A DNA stretch of 64,000 nucleotides from Leptodactylus fallax. Taxonomy: Eukaryota > Chordata > Amphibia > Anura > Leptodactylidae. Where the stretch lies: assembly GCA_947044405.1 (NCBI GenBank), contig CAMRHE010000115.1, positions 4,960,001 to 5,024,000 of the forward strand. The letters run 5' to 3'. This document shows, in pieces, positions 20,601-34,800 of this stretch; within the stretch, counting starts at the first letter, position 1; each line of letters begins with the position of its first letter. A model generated the notes under the pieces. It ran no database searches. It was not told the origin of the DNA and saw only the letters and a list, made by a program, of their open reading frames with translations. A program made the position numbers and the translations under genes.

Positions 20601-23600
20601 GTAAGAGGATTTGTCGCCAAAGCCATCATAACAGGAGAGGGTAAGCGCAGTCAACATATTGGGCTTCCCCAATGTGCTAACCCTTGGACATGGTAATATA
20701 AACTCAATTTTTTTGAAAAAAAAAACTTGTGCTGGGCTTATGCTCAAACATAGCAGCCAATGTGAGCAAACAGAGCTGCAGTATAAAGTATAATGAATAA
20801 AATAGCAGCTCAAGTCACTGAAGGAACTAGAGGTTCTGTTCCTCTGTTCTAAGCGTTCTATAGAGTGAAGTGCATAGGCACACGTAGAAAAGGAAATCCA
20901 GGATACCAGAGATTCCAAAGAAGTGTTAACATTTATTCATCTCATTATGTAAAATATGTTCCTATACTTTACATGATGAAATGAATAAATGCTACGTTTT
21001 AGCATTTTTAAAGGTCTGGAATCTATGGTGTTTTGGATTTTCTTCTTTACATGCGTTTGCCACAGCGCGGAAAGTTGTACCAGGCTATAGGCCCGGAGTT
21101 TGACAAGTGGAGGCGGAAGATTCACATCAATTACTTGCAAGTGCATAAAAGCAACACAGAATATGAGCTTATAGTAATTATTACAGTGCCTACAAGAGTG
21201 GAAATAACCAGCTGCATATGGATAAGGTCATTTGCTTTACAATGCTCCATTTCCACCTGAAAGCATTGCTTAGACTTGTACATTAGGTAAGTTAGTGATA
21301 AAATGAGCCTTTTGACATATAGTGAATTTTGCAAACATCTGGAAAAGTGAGGCTTACAGGAGCATTAACCTTTGAAGCAAAGCTTCCTGCTACAGAACAG
21401 ATGTAAAACAGTCACCAAGGTGCAGTCCAGAGAGGAAGTGCCATAAATCCCCTACTGCTCCGGCTGAGTGGCACCTCTCAATGTGCTAGCAGTGCAGCTG
21501 TAGGTGGGAGACATTTATTCCCTAACCCCATAAATAACATGCACTTAAGCACACGCTGACTCTTTTTTTCTACACATTTTCACCTGACATTTTCTCACAA
21601 GTGTTCTATATATTGGATTGGAAATAAAAGTCAATGCGGTTAGTCATTTAACGCATTGACTTCCACCCGCTATTACACATGGACACAAAATCCTAATGGA
21701 AAGCAAACTGGAAAGTAGTTTAAAAAAAAAAAAAATAAATAATGAACTGTGGTGTTTGAACGTGATGGCTAGAATTTTTTTTTTATATTATTTATACATA
21801 CCATGTAAAAAACCATGGTATGTTCCATTGGTGTCCTGTTATTGAGAATACCTTTGCTGCACAATTCTATATGGAGGCACACAGAAGGCTCTATAATATG
21901 TAACCATAAGGACTGTGCATGCCACTATCCAATGTGCATACACATGACAAGTCATATAGCCACTACAAGGCTAGTACTATGGTACAGTATGTGCTACTAT
22001 GGCTTATTTTACCATGCCATATGTTATTAACTGCATACAACGTCCTGGGGCTAGCAGTCCAGAGGTGTTGCTGGGAAGGTGGTCCAAGGTGGGGGGATAC
22101 TTACTCCTTCTTAGGTCACAGTGGCTTTGGTGCCAAATCTTTTTAAAGGTAATGGAACAGTGCAAACCGCATTTAAATTTACTTAAAGCCTAGTATAGAA
22201 TACTCCTAGGGCTTCAAGAAGCCTATCTATCTAATTTCTAGCTCTCTAAGGCAAAAACAGCCAAAGTTATGTCAACGTGAATGTGACGTGTATGTCTATG
22301 GAAAAAAAAGAATGGTAAGCAGTGGATACAAACTCTGAAGAATTTCTAAATTTTTTTTTATATAAAATTCTAATATATAGTATCGTATAATAAAATTGTA
22401 AAGGCTTAGGGGATGTTGGCATGGCAGATTTGTTTAAGCATATGAATGATGTTGTTTCTGCGGCATGTGAATAATTGCCAACAAAATCCTAAGACATTTC
22501 AGCCCAGTTTATGACCTCACTCATGACCTGCTCAGGAGACTCCGTTTGCACCTGGGAACACACACAAATCATCCACTTTGAGGGGTAATTTTACCCCCAA
22601 ATATCGCCTCCTTTGAAATGTCCAACATATACTTCCCACTCATTTCCTTGGACTGGTGCTAACTAACAATACATGTGTATGGACTTCTGCAAATATCATT
22701 CATATGTAGGGGGCAGTCTGAAATTTTTACATTAAAGATTCTGTACAGGACTCAAAAATGATGCAGTACCAAGCACAAGCGGTGGCAATAGTTTTGCTAT
22801 TTCCAGAAAAAATAATACTTTATTTTTTTCAAATCCCAGACAATCCTTTTAATTCCAGGTACATCCTGTTAATACTACACATAAAGTATAGATATTGCAT
22901 CGAGTCCTTCAATTTATTACACAGCACCTTATTTTATTACATTTTGGACATCTTGTGCCAGATTTTAGAATGTATTTGCATCTGCTATAATTATTATTAA
23001 TAAAGTAAATCAATGATTTCAGCTCATCTCTAGATAATAAAGACAACTGCAATATGCAGATATTCTTCATCTGGAATACTGTAGAGCTGTCATATTTTAC
23101 CATTCATGTGTTTATCTTCTAATCTGTCTTCAAAGCTTTACAACCTACAGTACGACATCTGCAGTGATTTACGCCATGTGTCAGGCTGGGGAAGCAGAGA
23201 ACCGGGGAAAACTTTGTTTTATTGACAAAATATTTCTGCAAAGTGTTACCCTGCAGTGCCTTGAAAGGCTTCATAGCACTTAAGGGACTCAGACCCTTTT
23301 GCAAGCTTCTGATGGAGGTTTCAGTCATTGACACACTCCTGGTAAGTGACTGCAATTTGCTTTCTCAAATTTCTCAGAAATGAATTATATTGATCAATAA
23401 AATTTCAGCCACTGCACATGGTGGGAGTCTCAGCAGCTCAGCTGGGTTTGCACTGGTGAACAATGCTGGTGGCGGATGCTGAATTGATTGGTTTCAATCC
23501 AATGCTCCCTAGAAGCATCTGCCCTAAAAAGCTATTGAACCACTGCAACAACGTGAGGAACACTGTGTTTTATCTGCAATGACACAGTCTGAGGTCTCAA

Positions 23601-23657
23601 CAGCCCCACAAACTAAGAATAGCTAAAAATGCATAAGCACCAATATTGTTTTCCTCA
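20601..23657. other. Unassigned 3-kb stretch
   Basis: Mostly unique sequence with no exon recognised. A small perfect hairpin AAGTCAATGCG/CGCATTGACTT lies at about 21630-21663, and an A run at 21721-21735. 23019-23034 (AGCTCATCTCTAG) may be a lone end of the hAT-type MITE family. Confidence 0.4.
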
Positions 23658-24371
23658 TTAAAGGGAACCTGCCCCATTGAGAATGCAGTCGGATCTGCAG
23701 GCAGCATGTTATAGATCCAGCAGATTGATATATAGTTTTAGGGGAACGCATACAATATAACATCATTTTTCCATAAATAGTTTATCCTGGGTTTAGGAGT
23801 CCAGTGGGTGGTCCTGCTTACTTATTGACATCTCTTTATGCACACACATACAAATCACTAGTAGGACCGCCCACTGGACTCATGATAGAAGGAGCAGGGA
23901 TTTAAATGAATACATATTAGTGTATAGTGAATTTTTCATCACAAAACTATATATCAATCTGCTAAGCTCCTCCTCTATAATATAATGGTGGGAATTTATT
24001 AAGACTGGCATCCTCTACACCTGTTGTAATAAAGTCTGGGACTGGTGCAAGGCAGACGCATCTAAATTATTAAGCTTCAGTCTCTTTCTAATTCAGGCAC
24101 ACTCCCAAAATGGAAACCTATTGTTATGGATGTCTGGTGTAATTTACCCCAACCCACCATGTAACCTATCCCGTTCTGATCCCTTTTGCAAAAAGTGGTG
24201 AGCATGGCACAGAATCAATGATGTGGCGCAACTTTGGCACAAGAAAGGAATGTGCACATTTACACACATTTATGCCAGAAAACTGGAGTAGATGGATAAA
24301 TAAATTCCCCCCAATGTTTTCAGATTGGACTATATCTTTAGCATTAGTAACATGACAGGTTACCTTTAATT
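23658..24371. mobile_element. Foldback MITE carrying a nested MITE
   Basis: Outer ends ATTAAAGGGAACCTGCC and GACAGGTTACCTTTAAT are inverted repeats. Internal arms pair as AGCAGATTGATATATAGTTT (about 23719) with AAAACTATATATCAATCTGC (about 23943), and GGAGTCCAGTGGGTGGTCC with GGACCGCCCACTGGACTC. A 'TTTATTAAGACTGG' element is inserted at 23990-24314. A related copy of the host lies at 30035-30300. Confidence 0.78.
23990..24314. mobile_element. Nested 'TTTATTAAGACTGG' MITE
   Basis: Ends GGGAATTTATTAAGACTGGC and ATAAATAAATTCCCCCC are inverted repeats. Contains 'CAACTTTGGCACAAGAAAGG' and 'TTTATGCCAGAAAACTGGAG'. It is the best-preserved member of this family in the window. Confidence 0.78.
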
Positions 24372-25577
24372 AATACTAATACTACTAAATACTGGATTTG
24401 CAGATCCCTTGGGTAGAGAGAGGGCTGTCTATTGAATATTACTGTTTTAACAGGGTTTCTAAGATGCTAGGATAAGCCATCAATGTGTGGTCCCAATGGA
24501 AAGGGCTCTATTAATGTAGTTTCCTACAAAACTATATAACAATCTGCTCTTTAACAATGGTCTTCAGTTGAAGTAAGGCAGTACCAGGGCCAGCCAAATT
24601 TGGATGCATATTGCCTGGCTGGATACAGCAATGCATACATTATTATTTATTTTTAGATCACCAGTTTAGAGGACCTTGCCTATCTATGAGAGAAGGAGGG
24701 AGGAGATAGTAGGTGAGAGTAGAAGCTGTTCAGATGGTGGTGTATTGGCAGCGGGGTTATTTAAGGTAGGTTTTTCCTGTAGAGGCAAGTCTTCATAGCT
24801 CTTGAAGGTTGTGATTATGAGGGACAATGTTATATATCATGATAGCCAATCCTAGAATACAGGGGATGCAGATATTCAAGCTTACAGTATGTGGATATTG
24901 GTGTAACATTCTGGTAGGGCCCTGAGGTTTGAACTGCATTGATCATACATATGTCTCACCCTAAGGATAGAACATCAGTTCAACATTCCAAAGAAAGAAA
25001 CCTGTTGTCAAAGTATACCCTAGAATCTGCCAAGCCTTGCCATGTCCATCTAACTTAGAAATAGCTCCTCTCTAATTCCCACCTGTAGAGTAGAATCAGA
25101 ATTCATAAAAAATACACGTTTTTATCTGAACTAAAATGTACTTAGACATTTATACAACTGTGGACTTGTGCTTGCAGAGAAGTGAAGTTTATTAACATCA
25201 TTAAAAGTTTGACAATGTGAACATTATTATTATAACTGAAAGTTGTTTTTCTGTTTCACATGAGACCTTTTTTTTTTAACTAGAATGTTATTGGAACTAA
25301 ATGTCAGAATATTACAGGTTCTTAATAATAATTTACTCTTGTAGACAAATTCAGACTATGCAAGCCCCATACATGGCCTCTAATTCAACCCATTGTCTCA
25401 GCAGGGGATTCTAATCTGCTATTGCAGGCTCACACAGCTGCTGGGCTACAGATACTGTATTCTGCAATCCACATACACAGTAATTCGGTCATCAAGTCTT
25501 CATTTCATTCCTTCATATTTTGGGAGACAAAAGCATTTCCTTCACGAGAGAAATCCATTTCATCTGGTAGAATGCTA
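24372..25577. other. Unassigned stretch
   Basis: 24527-24553 (AAACTATATAACAATCTGCT) is a fragment of the foldback family above. The remainder is unrecognised. Confidence 0.45.
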
Positions 25578-26515
<938 letters not shown>

Positions 26516-26659
26516 TATATATAAGTGTGCAGTCTTGGGTGATATTACTATTTTTTGTACCTATTGTCTTATACAGAATCATATCTACTGACCGTTTCAA
26601 CCTGGAGAATGAGTAAAAATATGTTTTAGAGTACCTGCTAAATAGCACCCCAAATTCTG

Positions 26660-27384
26660 TCTTAAAGGGCCATAATAAATCAGAATAATTCCCTGGGTCA
26701 ACCTCTCATCTTGAATAATCTAGTATTTATAATTTTTTGTTATATTCATATAATAAATAATTATATTCCATTTTTTTTAAATGCTGGCATGGTATCTGCC
26801 ATCACTATCTCCTGGGGGAGTCTAACTATTCAAACCCTTTCCTATATAGGTGCCAAATTCTCTTTTACTCCACCCATAAAAAAAAAGAATGTCCCCTGGT
26901 CCCTTGTATATTTCTTAGACAGTAAGGCCAGGTTCACATCTGCGTTGGAGTCACCTTAGGAGACTCTGCTGCAGATTCCATCTAAAATCGAAGGACAGAA
27001 AAGTCCTGCACGGAAGTCCTGCTGGTTTCAGTATAAAACTGGTGGAAACCCGATGGATCCCCGGCGGCCCCCATATTAGTCTATGGGGTTTGTTGGTGAC
27101 CGCGGGTAACCACTTTTTTAGCTGATGGGCTCTCCGTCTTTCAGGTCCCCATGTGGACTTGAACAACAGAGAGCCAAACGCTAGTATGAACCTAGTGTCA
27201 ATTGTGTAAAAAAAAAATTTATATTGGCTATACATATAAAGAATTAGACCATCTCTAAGGTGTCTTTTTCCAAGCTGAGGCGACCCAATTTTTCTATCCT
27301 CCCATTATAAGTGAGGTCTTTTATTCAATTTTACAATCCAGTTTTCCTCCTTTGGACCTTTTCTAACTCTCCTAACCTTAAGCT
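26660..27384. repeat. Old dispersed repeat, split by a MITE
   Basis: 26780-26930 (ATCTGCCATCACTATCTCC, GTCCCCTGGTCCCTTGTATA) and 27235-27384 (GACCATCTCTAAGGTGTC, TTTCCAAGCTGAGGCGACCC, CTCCTTTGGACC) read as consecutive halves of one older retrotransposon-like repeat seen widely in frog sequence. A MITE at 26934-27198 separates them. Its class is not determined. Confidence 0.5.
26934..27198. mobile_element. MITE with 'AGGTTCACATCTGCGTT' ends
   Basis: Left AAGGCCAGGTTCACATCTGC and right AACGCTAGTATGAACCTAGT are inverted repeats. GC content is higher than the flanks. The 94-codon minus frame across it is spurious. Confidence 0.72.
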
Positions 27385-27490
27385 GACAATACACATTAGA
27401 TTTTAGACTGCCATCGCCTAAAACAAATTGTGGTTGATTGTGCGGCCAACAGTTCCAAACACATGAACAGCCACAACTATCTATCCCATA
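27376..27490. mobile_element. Fragment of 'ACACATTAGATTTT' MITE
   Basis: TAAGCTGACAATACACATTA followed by GATTTTAGACTGCC matches the left end of the element at 53762-54118. It directly follows the old repeat. Confidence 0.5.
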
Positions 27491-29235
27491 TATACTGTAA
27501 GTGCTGCTATGTAAATCTGCCATTGTATTATCTCCCAGACTGTCTATAAAAAATACATATTCTCTAAATATTGGGCATATGTGCTGCCTTTATTTCAGTC
27601 ATTTAGATTGTTTACAACCACACAACCACCATAGGCAAATAAAACATTGGCTCTTCTTAGAGATATGCAAAATTATATTCTCCAGTGATTCTCTTAAACC
27701 TGGTGATTTAGAGTTATTTCCAGCAGGACTCCCAGGGGAGACACCAAGAGTCCTGCCTACCCTCACTCAGTAATTGACAGATTTTCCTGTATCAGTGTGT
27801 ACACAGTCTATCAAGCACTGTGTATGGGTGGAGTACTCAGGACTCTTACTCTCTTACTTATGAGTCCTAACAAGATTTACCTGCTTTTTGCTTAGAAATC
27901 CTGCTCAAAATCATATAAACCTATATATCCCAAAGTTCAACTTGTTTTTCTTTAACATATTATGTTCAGCGATAGGACAACATGAATAACCTGACATGTT
28001 CACTTTAAGGCTTGCTTTTGGTTTTGGCTTCCAAACAGTGATGTAAAAATCTGACCAAATCACTGGCACTTGAACACCTAAATAGGAACCATTCCAAGGT
28101 TGTACCCATTCCAACCTGGATAATCCATTCTACCACCTAAATCTGTTACAAATACCTTTGAAAATGTTAGGTTTTCTGTTACTTTCCCTATACAGTGTAT
28201 AGAAAGAGGACACTTGCTTTATCATTGTATCATAGTTTTTTTCTGCAGGCAGAAACACTTCCAGAGAATTACCCGTGAAATGAGAGTGAGGTGATAAAAT
28301 CTAAAGTAAATAACAAAAGCTCAGAATACATTTATAAAACAAATGCCTAAAATAATGTAAAACAAATGTATCATAACAACTGCAGAGTGTGATATTATAA
28401 TTGAATGGATAAAAAGAAGTGGATCACTCAGTTATTCAGAAGAGGATGTAGTGTAAATGTCATCGCTGTTTTAGTAAATATATACAGTAGATGGAAATCA
28501 ATTCCAAATGAATTTACAGTATATAGATTATCTGTGCTGGGAAATGGACTGGTAAAAAAAAATGTGTGAGCTGAATTTTCACATGTTTTAAAACATTTGA
28601 AAATGGAACAAAATAACGATCAGATAATGTAGAGTTATTATGCATCTACTGTATATTGATACAATATTTTGTGTTGTCATAAGGGTGGCAATGACAATGG
28701 CTTGTTACCCCATGTCTATACTACCCTTGTATTGAAATATATAGAGAAAATGTATTAAAATCACTTTGTGCCACCAAACCCAATGGACTCCCAGCAGTGT
28801 CGTACTGATGTTATTTGGGCCCATCAGATAAAAAGATTCTGGAGACCCAGCCTCCAAGAACCACTAGGAAATTGACCATAGTATGCTTCAAATTTTGGTG
28901 TCTTTTGCTGGACCATTATTGTGTCACTGCCTGGGCCTACCAGAGAATCTTCTGTTGGGTCAGTCCGACACTGGACCCCAGTATTTATCCAAGATTGCTT
29001 GTTACTGATGTGATCCCTGCTTTATAGTATACTAAGCATTTTAAATATAACCCATAGCTTTGAAATCAGACTCTTGGCTGGGTCATCCATCACTTTTTTT
29101 ACCTTGTGCCATATTAGATACAGCATACAAAGTTTTCCGACACTTTACTATGACAAGGTTTAGAGCGATCTATGGATAAGCAATGATATTAGGCAGAAAT
29201 AGCTCTATTTATAAGGGTTAAAAACTCCAAAAGAC
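27491..29235. other. Unassigned stretch
   Basis: No repeat or exon is recognised with confidence. A short block near 28808 (TTGGGCCCATCAGA) resembles a dispersed family. Confidence 0.4.
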
Positions 29236-29560
29236 TTAAGATAGCCTTTCATCACCTCCACCCTCACAAGTTCTTAGCATCTGTTTGTTGTTCCAATTTT
29301 TTCTCTACACTCCACCATTCCTGAACAACAAGCACACTTAGTTTTGGTGTCTGATGTGCCATTTAAGCTCTGTAATGTCAGAAGGGCAGTGTCAGGCGGG
29401 GGATGGCGTGATTGAGAGCTCCAATCAGAGGCAGCCAGTGTCAGAGCTCAGAATCATACATCCAGTCTGCTCTTGCCTGACAACACCCTCCTGACAGTAC
29501 AGAGTCTAAATCATCTATATCAGGCACCAAACTTAGGTGTTTCTTACACAGCATTGAAGT
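29236..29560. mobile_element. 'CCTTTCATCACCTCCAC' MITE, diverged copy
   Basis: Starts AGATAGCCTTTCATCACCTC and contains 'CACTCCACCATTCCTGAACAAC' in parts, in the same order as 30315-30607 and 38033-38280. The right end is not clear. Confidence 0.55.
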
Positions 29561-30034
29561 CTATGAGTAAAACTTAATATGTTGTACTGTATTGATTCAA
29601 GAATCTGTTAATTCTATTTTTTAGTATATAATGTATTTTTTAGCAATTCACTGTTTTATTCTCTTTGGAATTGTGCCCAGATATATCAAGTGATGGGTAG
29701 AGTATCTACATCGCACAATTCATTGCATGAGCAGACTGATAACATCTGATAGGCATCATAGTTTATTTGCACAGAATCAATCTGAAATCATGATGTAGAA
29801 AACATTAAGATACAAATTCAAGATAAAATATACAAATGTCATGCACTGCATAAAATATAGAAGATAAGAAGCAACAGAACTTCCTCAGCAGTTCTCTGTT
29901 GAAATTTAAGACATGAACTCTGACTTTATGTCCTGTATTGTCAATGACTGCTTAGAGTACCAATGGACATGTCTCATGTTACCATCCATACAATACTTCA
30001 AGTATTGAACATGCATCCCATAATGTTGAAACTG

Positions 30035-30300
30035 CAGTCCAATCTGCAGGCAGTATGTGATAGAGCAGAACGAGTTGAACAGGTTGATGTATAGCTTTGT
30101 AGGAAAAGATTTGGTCTAAATTGTAATTTATTTACCTAATATTTTCTCATTATGGGCTTAGGAGTCCAGTGGGTGGTTCTACTCTATGATAGCTATCGCT
30201 GTGTACAGTATGCAGTCATACAGGGAAGGCGCTCAGTCACAGAGTAGCACCACCGATTGGACTCCTAAATTGAGATAGAGCAGAGCTTTATATAAATCAA
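30035..30300. mobile_element. Foldback MITE, relative of 23658-24371
   Basis: Shares 'CAATCTGCAGGCAG', 'GGTTGATGTATAGCTTTG' and 'TTAGGAGTCCAGTGGGTGGT' with the earlier copy. The right arm holds the complement CACCACCGATTGGACTCCTA. It is immediately followed by another MITE. Confidence 0.65.
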
Positions 30301-30314
30301 TGAGTGTATTGATC

Positions 30315-30607
30315 TTAAAGAGGGCCTTTCATCACCTCCACTAACTCCAACTCTTTGCATCCTTCAATAGCTGCCACTTCATTGATTCCGGCACAGTTTG
30401 AACTTTTTCTCCTAGCCCACACCATTCCTGAGGAATCGGTGCTGTTAGTGTCAGCACCTTATATGCTATGTGGTACAGTCTAGGACCGCCCTCCTTGCAG
30501 TAGATAACCTAATTAGCATATTGGGTTCTGAAAATAAGCATAAAATGGTGAAACGGCAGCTATTGAAGGAGTTGGACTTGGTGGAGGTGGTGAAAGATCC
30601 TTGTTAA
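30315..30607. mobile_element. 'CCTTTCATCACCTCCAC' MITE, complete
   Basis: Left TTAAAGAGGGCCTTTCATCA and right TGGTGAAAGATCCTTGTTAA form inverted repeats, extended by CCTCCAC/GTGGAGG. It is a complete copy of about 293 bp and sits a few bases after the foldback element. Confidence 0.8.
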
Positions 30608-31730
30608 AGGTACATTTCACACACTCTGTTACTGTATGCCTAGTACAGGGGCTAAGAAGGAGATGCATGATACGCTGTGTTATACACTGCCCTCTCAAGT
30701 CATGCACTAAGCATAACAGAGTATATCCATGTTGCCAGACTTTCTTCTCCATTTGTATACTTTTAGGTTTCCACTAACATGATTAATGTCCATTCCTCTT
30801 ATCCATCATAGGATGAGAGCAACAGACATTAATTAATTAATTCTGCTACAAAAACATGGCCAAGCTTTCTTCCATCATATTTTCTACTTTTTTCGATGGA
30901 AGAAAAAGTCCTGCACGTAGGACTTTTTCTTCTCTTACACAAGGAAACAAACATGATGAAGAAAGCTCCTGTTATGTTGGTTACATTAGAGTGAATGGGA
31001 ACGGATACAAACAGAGGGGGCTTCATCTGTGTCCATTATATTTTCAATTTTTCTAGTTGTGTTCCCATAAAGGGAGGACCATAGTATAACCCTAACATTA
31101 TAGTTTCAGATTTTTGCATTGAACTGGACTATTTCCAAGCACAGCTGAAGTCAAAAGCAGAAATATTTCCAGGGTTGGAAAAAGCAATTTATTTAACCCA
31201 TTCCTCAGCCCCCAGAAGGGTTAATGGATGCCGCTTTGAAACAGCTGACACACAACAGCCATAATTTCATTTCTGATCGTGCTAGATGCTATCCATTTCT
31301 GGGGAGTGCCAATAAAACCGAGCACATTTCAGAAAGCGTAAATGCATTCCAGCTTGTAAGCCAGAGCATCGGCGGACTGAATTATACCTCATCCCCAGCT
31401 CCTTGATTACCATATACTGATATTGCTGCAGGGTGTAATATAAAAACCAATGAAATTGAACTCAATATGAACCATGACAGTCGTCCTTAATGTGCTCGCG
31501 CCTTAGCCTTGAATAGCAGTCTAGCACTTTATTACTCTCAATGTGGATAAAGTGATATATAAGGTTTCAAATGGCTGAGTAAGTGAAGCACATTGTCTTA
31601 TAACAGCAGGTGACAGAGTACCAAGGGGAGTCTGTTTGCTTGGTATACATGTGGTCAGATACAGTTAAACCACATACTGTATGTGGCCTATAAGTGGGCT
31701 AATCTATGTACATATGTGTATGTATGTTGC
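30608..31730. other. Unassigned stretch, part possibly conserved
   Basis: 30880-30935 holds the small hairpin AGTCCTGCACGTAGGACTTTT. 31170-31500 is repeat-free and of mixed composition, and could be conserved non-coding sequence. No exon is recognised. Confidence 0.35.
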
Positions 31731-31754
31731 TATATATATATATTGTATATATAC

Positions 31755-31797
<43 letters not shown>

Positions 31798-31803
31798 TAT
31801 ATA

Positions 31804-31836
<33 letters not shown>
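31731..31836. repeat. Duplicated (TA)n microsatellite
   Basis: Two to three TA runs separated by ATACTGTGTG-type spacers. The spacing suggests internal duplication of a TA-ACTGTG block. Tyr-Ile frames over it are artefacts. Confidence 0.93.
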
Positions 31837-31841
<5 letters not shown>

Positions 31842-34800
31842 TCTGCAGCGATTTACCAAAGAGTTCATATAACTGCCATAGACCAGATTGTGTTTTCTCT
31901 GGAAATGTGTTTAGTTAATTTCTATCTAATGTTGCCATGATGATAACTCCAGTTTAATGGAGGAAACAGAACAGGAGGATGTGTGATGATCTAGACTGGG
32001 ACCTAATACTGTACATATGTATATACTGTAGTACGTTGTCATTCATATAATGATGAGCTCTGCATTTACTATAATGTACCATATGATGGGGTTGTGAAGA
32101 AACCAAACTACCAGACTATTAAGTGCCCTAAGGGACTGATATTACAAAGTTGCTTTTGCTCCTTTGATTTTTGCTTTTATATCCTGACTCCATATGTTGT
32201 CTATTATACAGTGTTTTATATAATCATGCAGAATTGGAGGAGGAATACATTAGAGATCTTGAGACACAAGAGGGGCTTAGAGGAGAATAAATATTAAGGG
32301 TATGTGACTGTAGCGGCTTATAATGGAGGGGGGCATCACTTGATGTGTTCTTAAACAATTACTAAGCATAATGCGTCAGAATTAAGGCATTGTGCCATGC
32401 CTGGTGCCACATTTAGTGTTTTAGACATGTTTTAAATATGTTTATGATTTGCACAAAAGGGTGTGGCTTCATGAAAAAGGGGCATGGTATTGCCAGAAAG
32501 TGGGCATGACCTAATTTAGGCCACCGTGAGCCAAAAAATGCACTAAAATTTTAGTGCATTTTTTTTTTTGTCGTAATCTAAAAACCTAATAAGTGATGTA
32601 AGACCTTATCCAAATGACTATTCCATGGAAAACATCCATGAATAATTGAAGCATCAGTCCGCTTTTATCCTTAGGCATAAAACTGTGAAAAACAGACGTG
32701 ATTTCTTTTTTTTTTTTTTTTTTTAACAGTCATCACATGATACCTTATCACCCATGAAAGTCTTTGGTGTATTCACATGTCCATTTTTTGAAACATCATA
32801 ATGGACAAATATAGGACATGTCAGTATTTTTGACAAACAGTTATGTGAATATAGCCATACACTTTCATGGGTTTCACCATATGGCCTTTTATCTCTGTTT
32901 AATAAGACCTAAAGTTAGGTTACAAAGTCTAAACATATGCCAGATCTTGTGCAGTTTAAGACTCTGCATTCTATTCTTGCACTGATCTGTCTAAAATGTA
33001 GACAATATTAGTAAATCCACCGCTTTGTATCTGCGCTATAGTATTCTAAAGGCTGCCAAGGGTATACATACCATAAATCATGCATCTGCTAGGGCACCCT
33101 TGTGAAGCAGACACCTATCCCTGGTTGACCTCATTCCCTTGCAGACCCTGTAGAGGAAGTTCATTTTCCAAGGATCTTGGAAAAGGAATAGCAGAGAGGA
33201 GCAAGTGATCTTCCACTCTGCATGGCCAAACACGTAATGCATGTCCATGTATGCTAATGCTTGGCATAAAGCAGGTCATCACATACTGAATTGATATTTT
33301 TCCACTCACATTGCTAAAATACTATTTTATTTTTTATTTTTACAAGACATTGTAAAAATGTACTTCTGACCCAAGATAAAGAGGCATAGTGGCATCACAT
33401 TTTCATTTTTATTTTTGTACAATGGATCCCAGTTTCCATTATGCAAGATACTGCAAGTCATCAAGTTTAGGCAGAATGACCTTAGTATTGCAATTCTGAA
33501 ATAACCTCTTTGTAACTCTACAGTTTGTCCATATCCATTTTTAATCCCCTTTTCTGGGAAGGTTCAACTGACTCTTTTTTAATTTATTTCACATTTTCTT
33601 CATTTTATTGGTGTTTCTAGTTCCACATCACGTTTCTTTCTTATTCTAAAAACACAAGAAGTTTTCCCTGAAATATTCTACTGATAAGGTTGTAAATTCC
33701 AAGTGCCCTGGGTAACCTGCTCCATGCAACCACCTCTTCCATGTGCTGGCCGCTCATGTCTAAAGTGATTCGTTTTCACAGACGAATTGCTGATGTTCTG
33801 GTTCAAAGTGTTCTCATTTAATGAGCAAAAACAGTACTGTGTATTCAGTACATGAAGGACACAACTAGGTAAGGGAATAATCTCTAGGGATAGGAATAAG
33901 AGTGTTATAATCTTCTCTTACTGTGCAAAATGCTTTAATTCCCTATCTTTTTTCATGTACTTTCTTGAACAGAGAATATTCTACACAGTAAAAACCTCTT
34001 TGAGATAACTAACCAATATTGTATTGAAAACTGTTCTTCTATTGGGGCGGTCTTCTCAAAGTAGATGGCCAGTATGCATTATGTATGACGAAACAGGAAA
34101 TCTTTGGCAGAGGTTTCACATTCCATACAGTATTTGTTGGATCTGCTACCCCTGTTACTTTGTTGTAGGAGCTGTGTTGTAAGTCATGACAAGTCACAAA
34201 GAGAAGTCTTCTCCAGCTCTCATCTACATTACAAAGTAGTCATACCACTTATTATGGAAGTACATATACCGGTAACTAAAAGCCTAAATTTGCATTCAAC
34301 ATCCCTATAATAATGGATTCCTATTCTGCACTTTATAATGTGGAAGAACTTGATAAACTTAATAGATCATGAATGTGTTTTTATCCACGCTATTATTCTA
34401 ATGTGATACAAGAACATTTCTTTTAAATTAATTCTCTAGGAGGCAAAATGACTTTAGACATTGAGAACCATGACCTAGTCAAGAAATCCCTCCATCATAT
34501 ACCATTGAGCAACTTTATTTTCTTCCCTACCCAACCTCAGAAGCCTAATTCAGAATGGGATCACTGATTCTACTGTCCACAAATTGGACTTTCCAATCCT
34601 AATATCTATCTACAAACAGGATCGAAAATGGCACCAGATCAAACACAGTACAGGTGTATCCATACTCAACTGATCTCCAGTTTGGTTAATAATTCAACAC
34701 TATATCAATTACCACATGCTAACATTTTGCAAATTACCCACCCCCACTGGGTGGTCACAAATAGGCACAAATAGAATAGTTGGCATATCCCTTTGTGATA

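Noticed and set aside
31681..31940. Open frames of 63 and 85 codons rich in Tyr and Ile
   Set aside because: Produced by the TA microsatellite.
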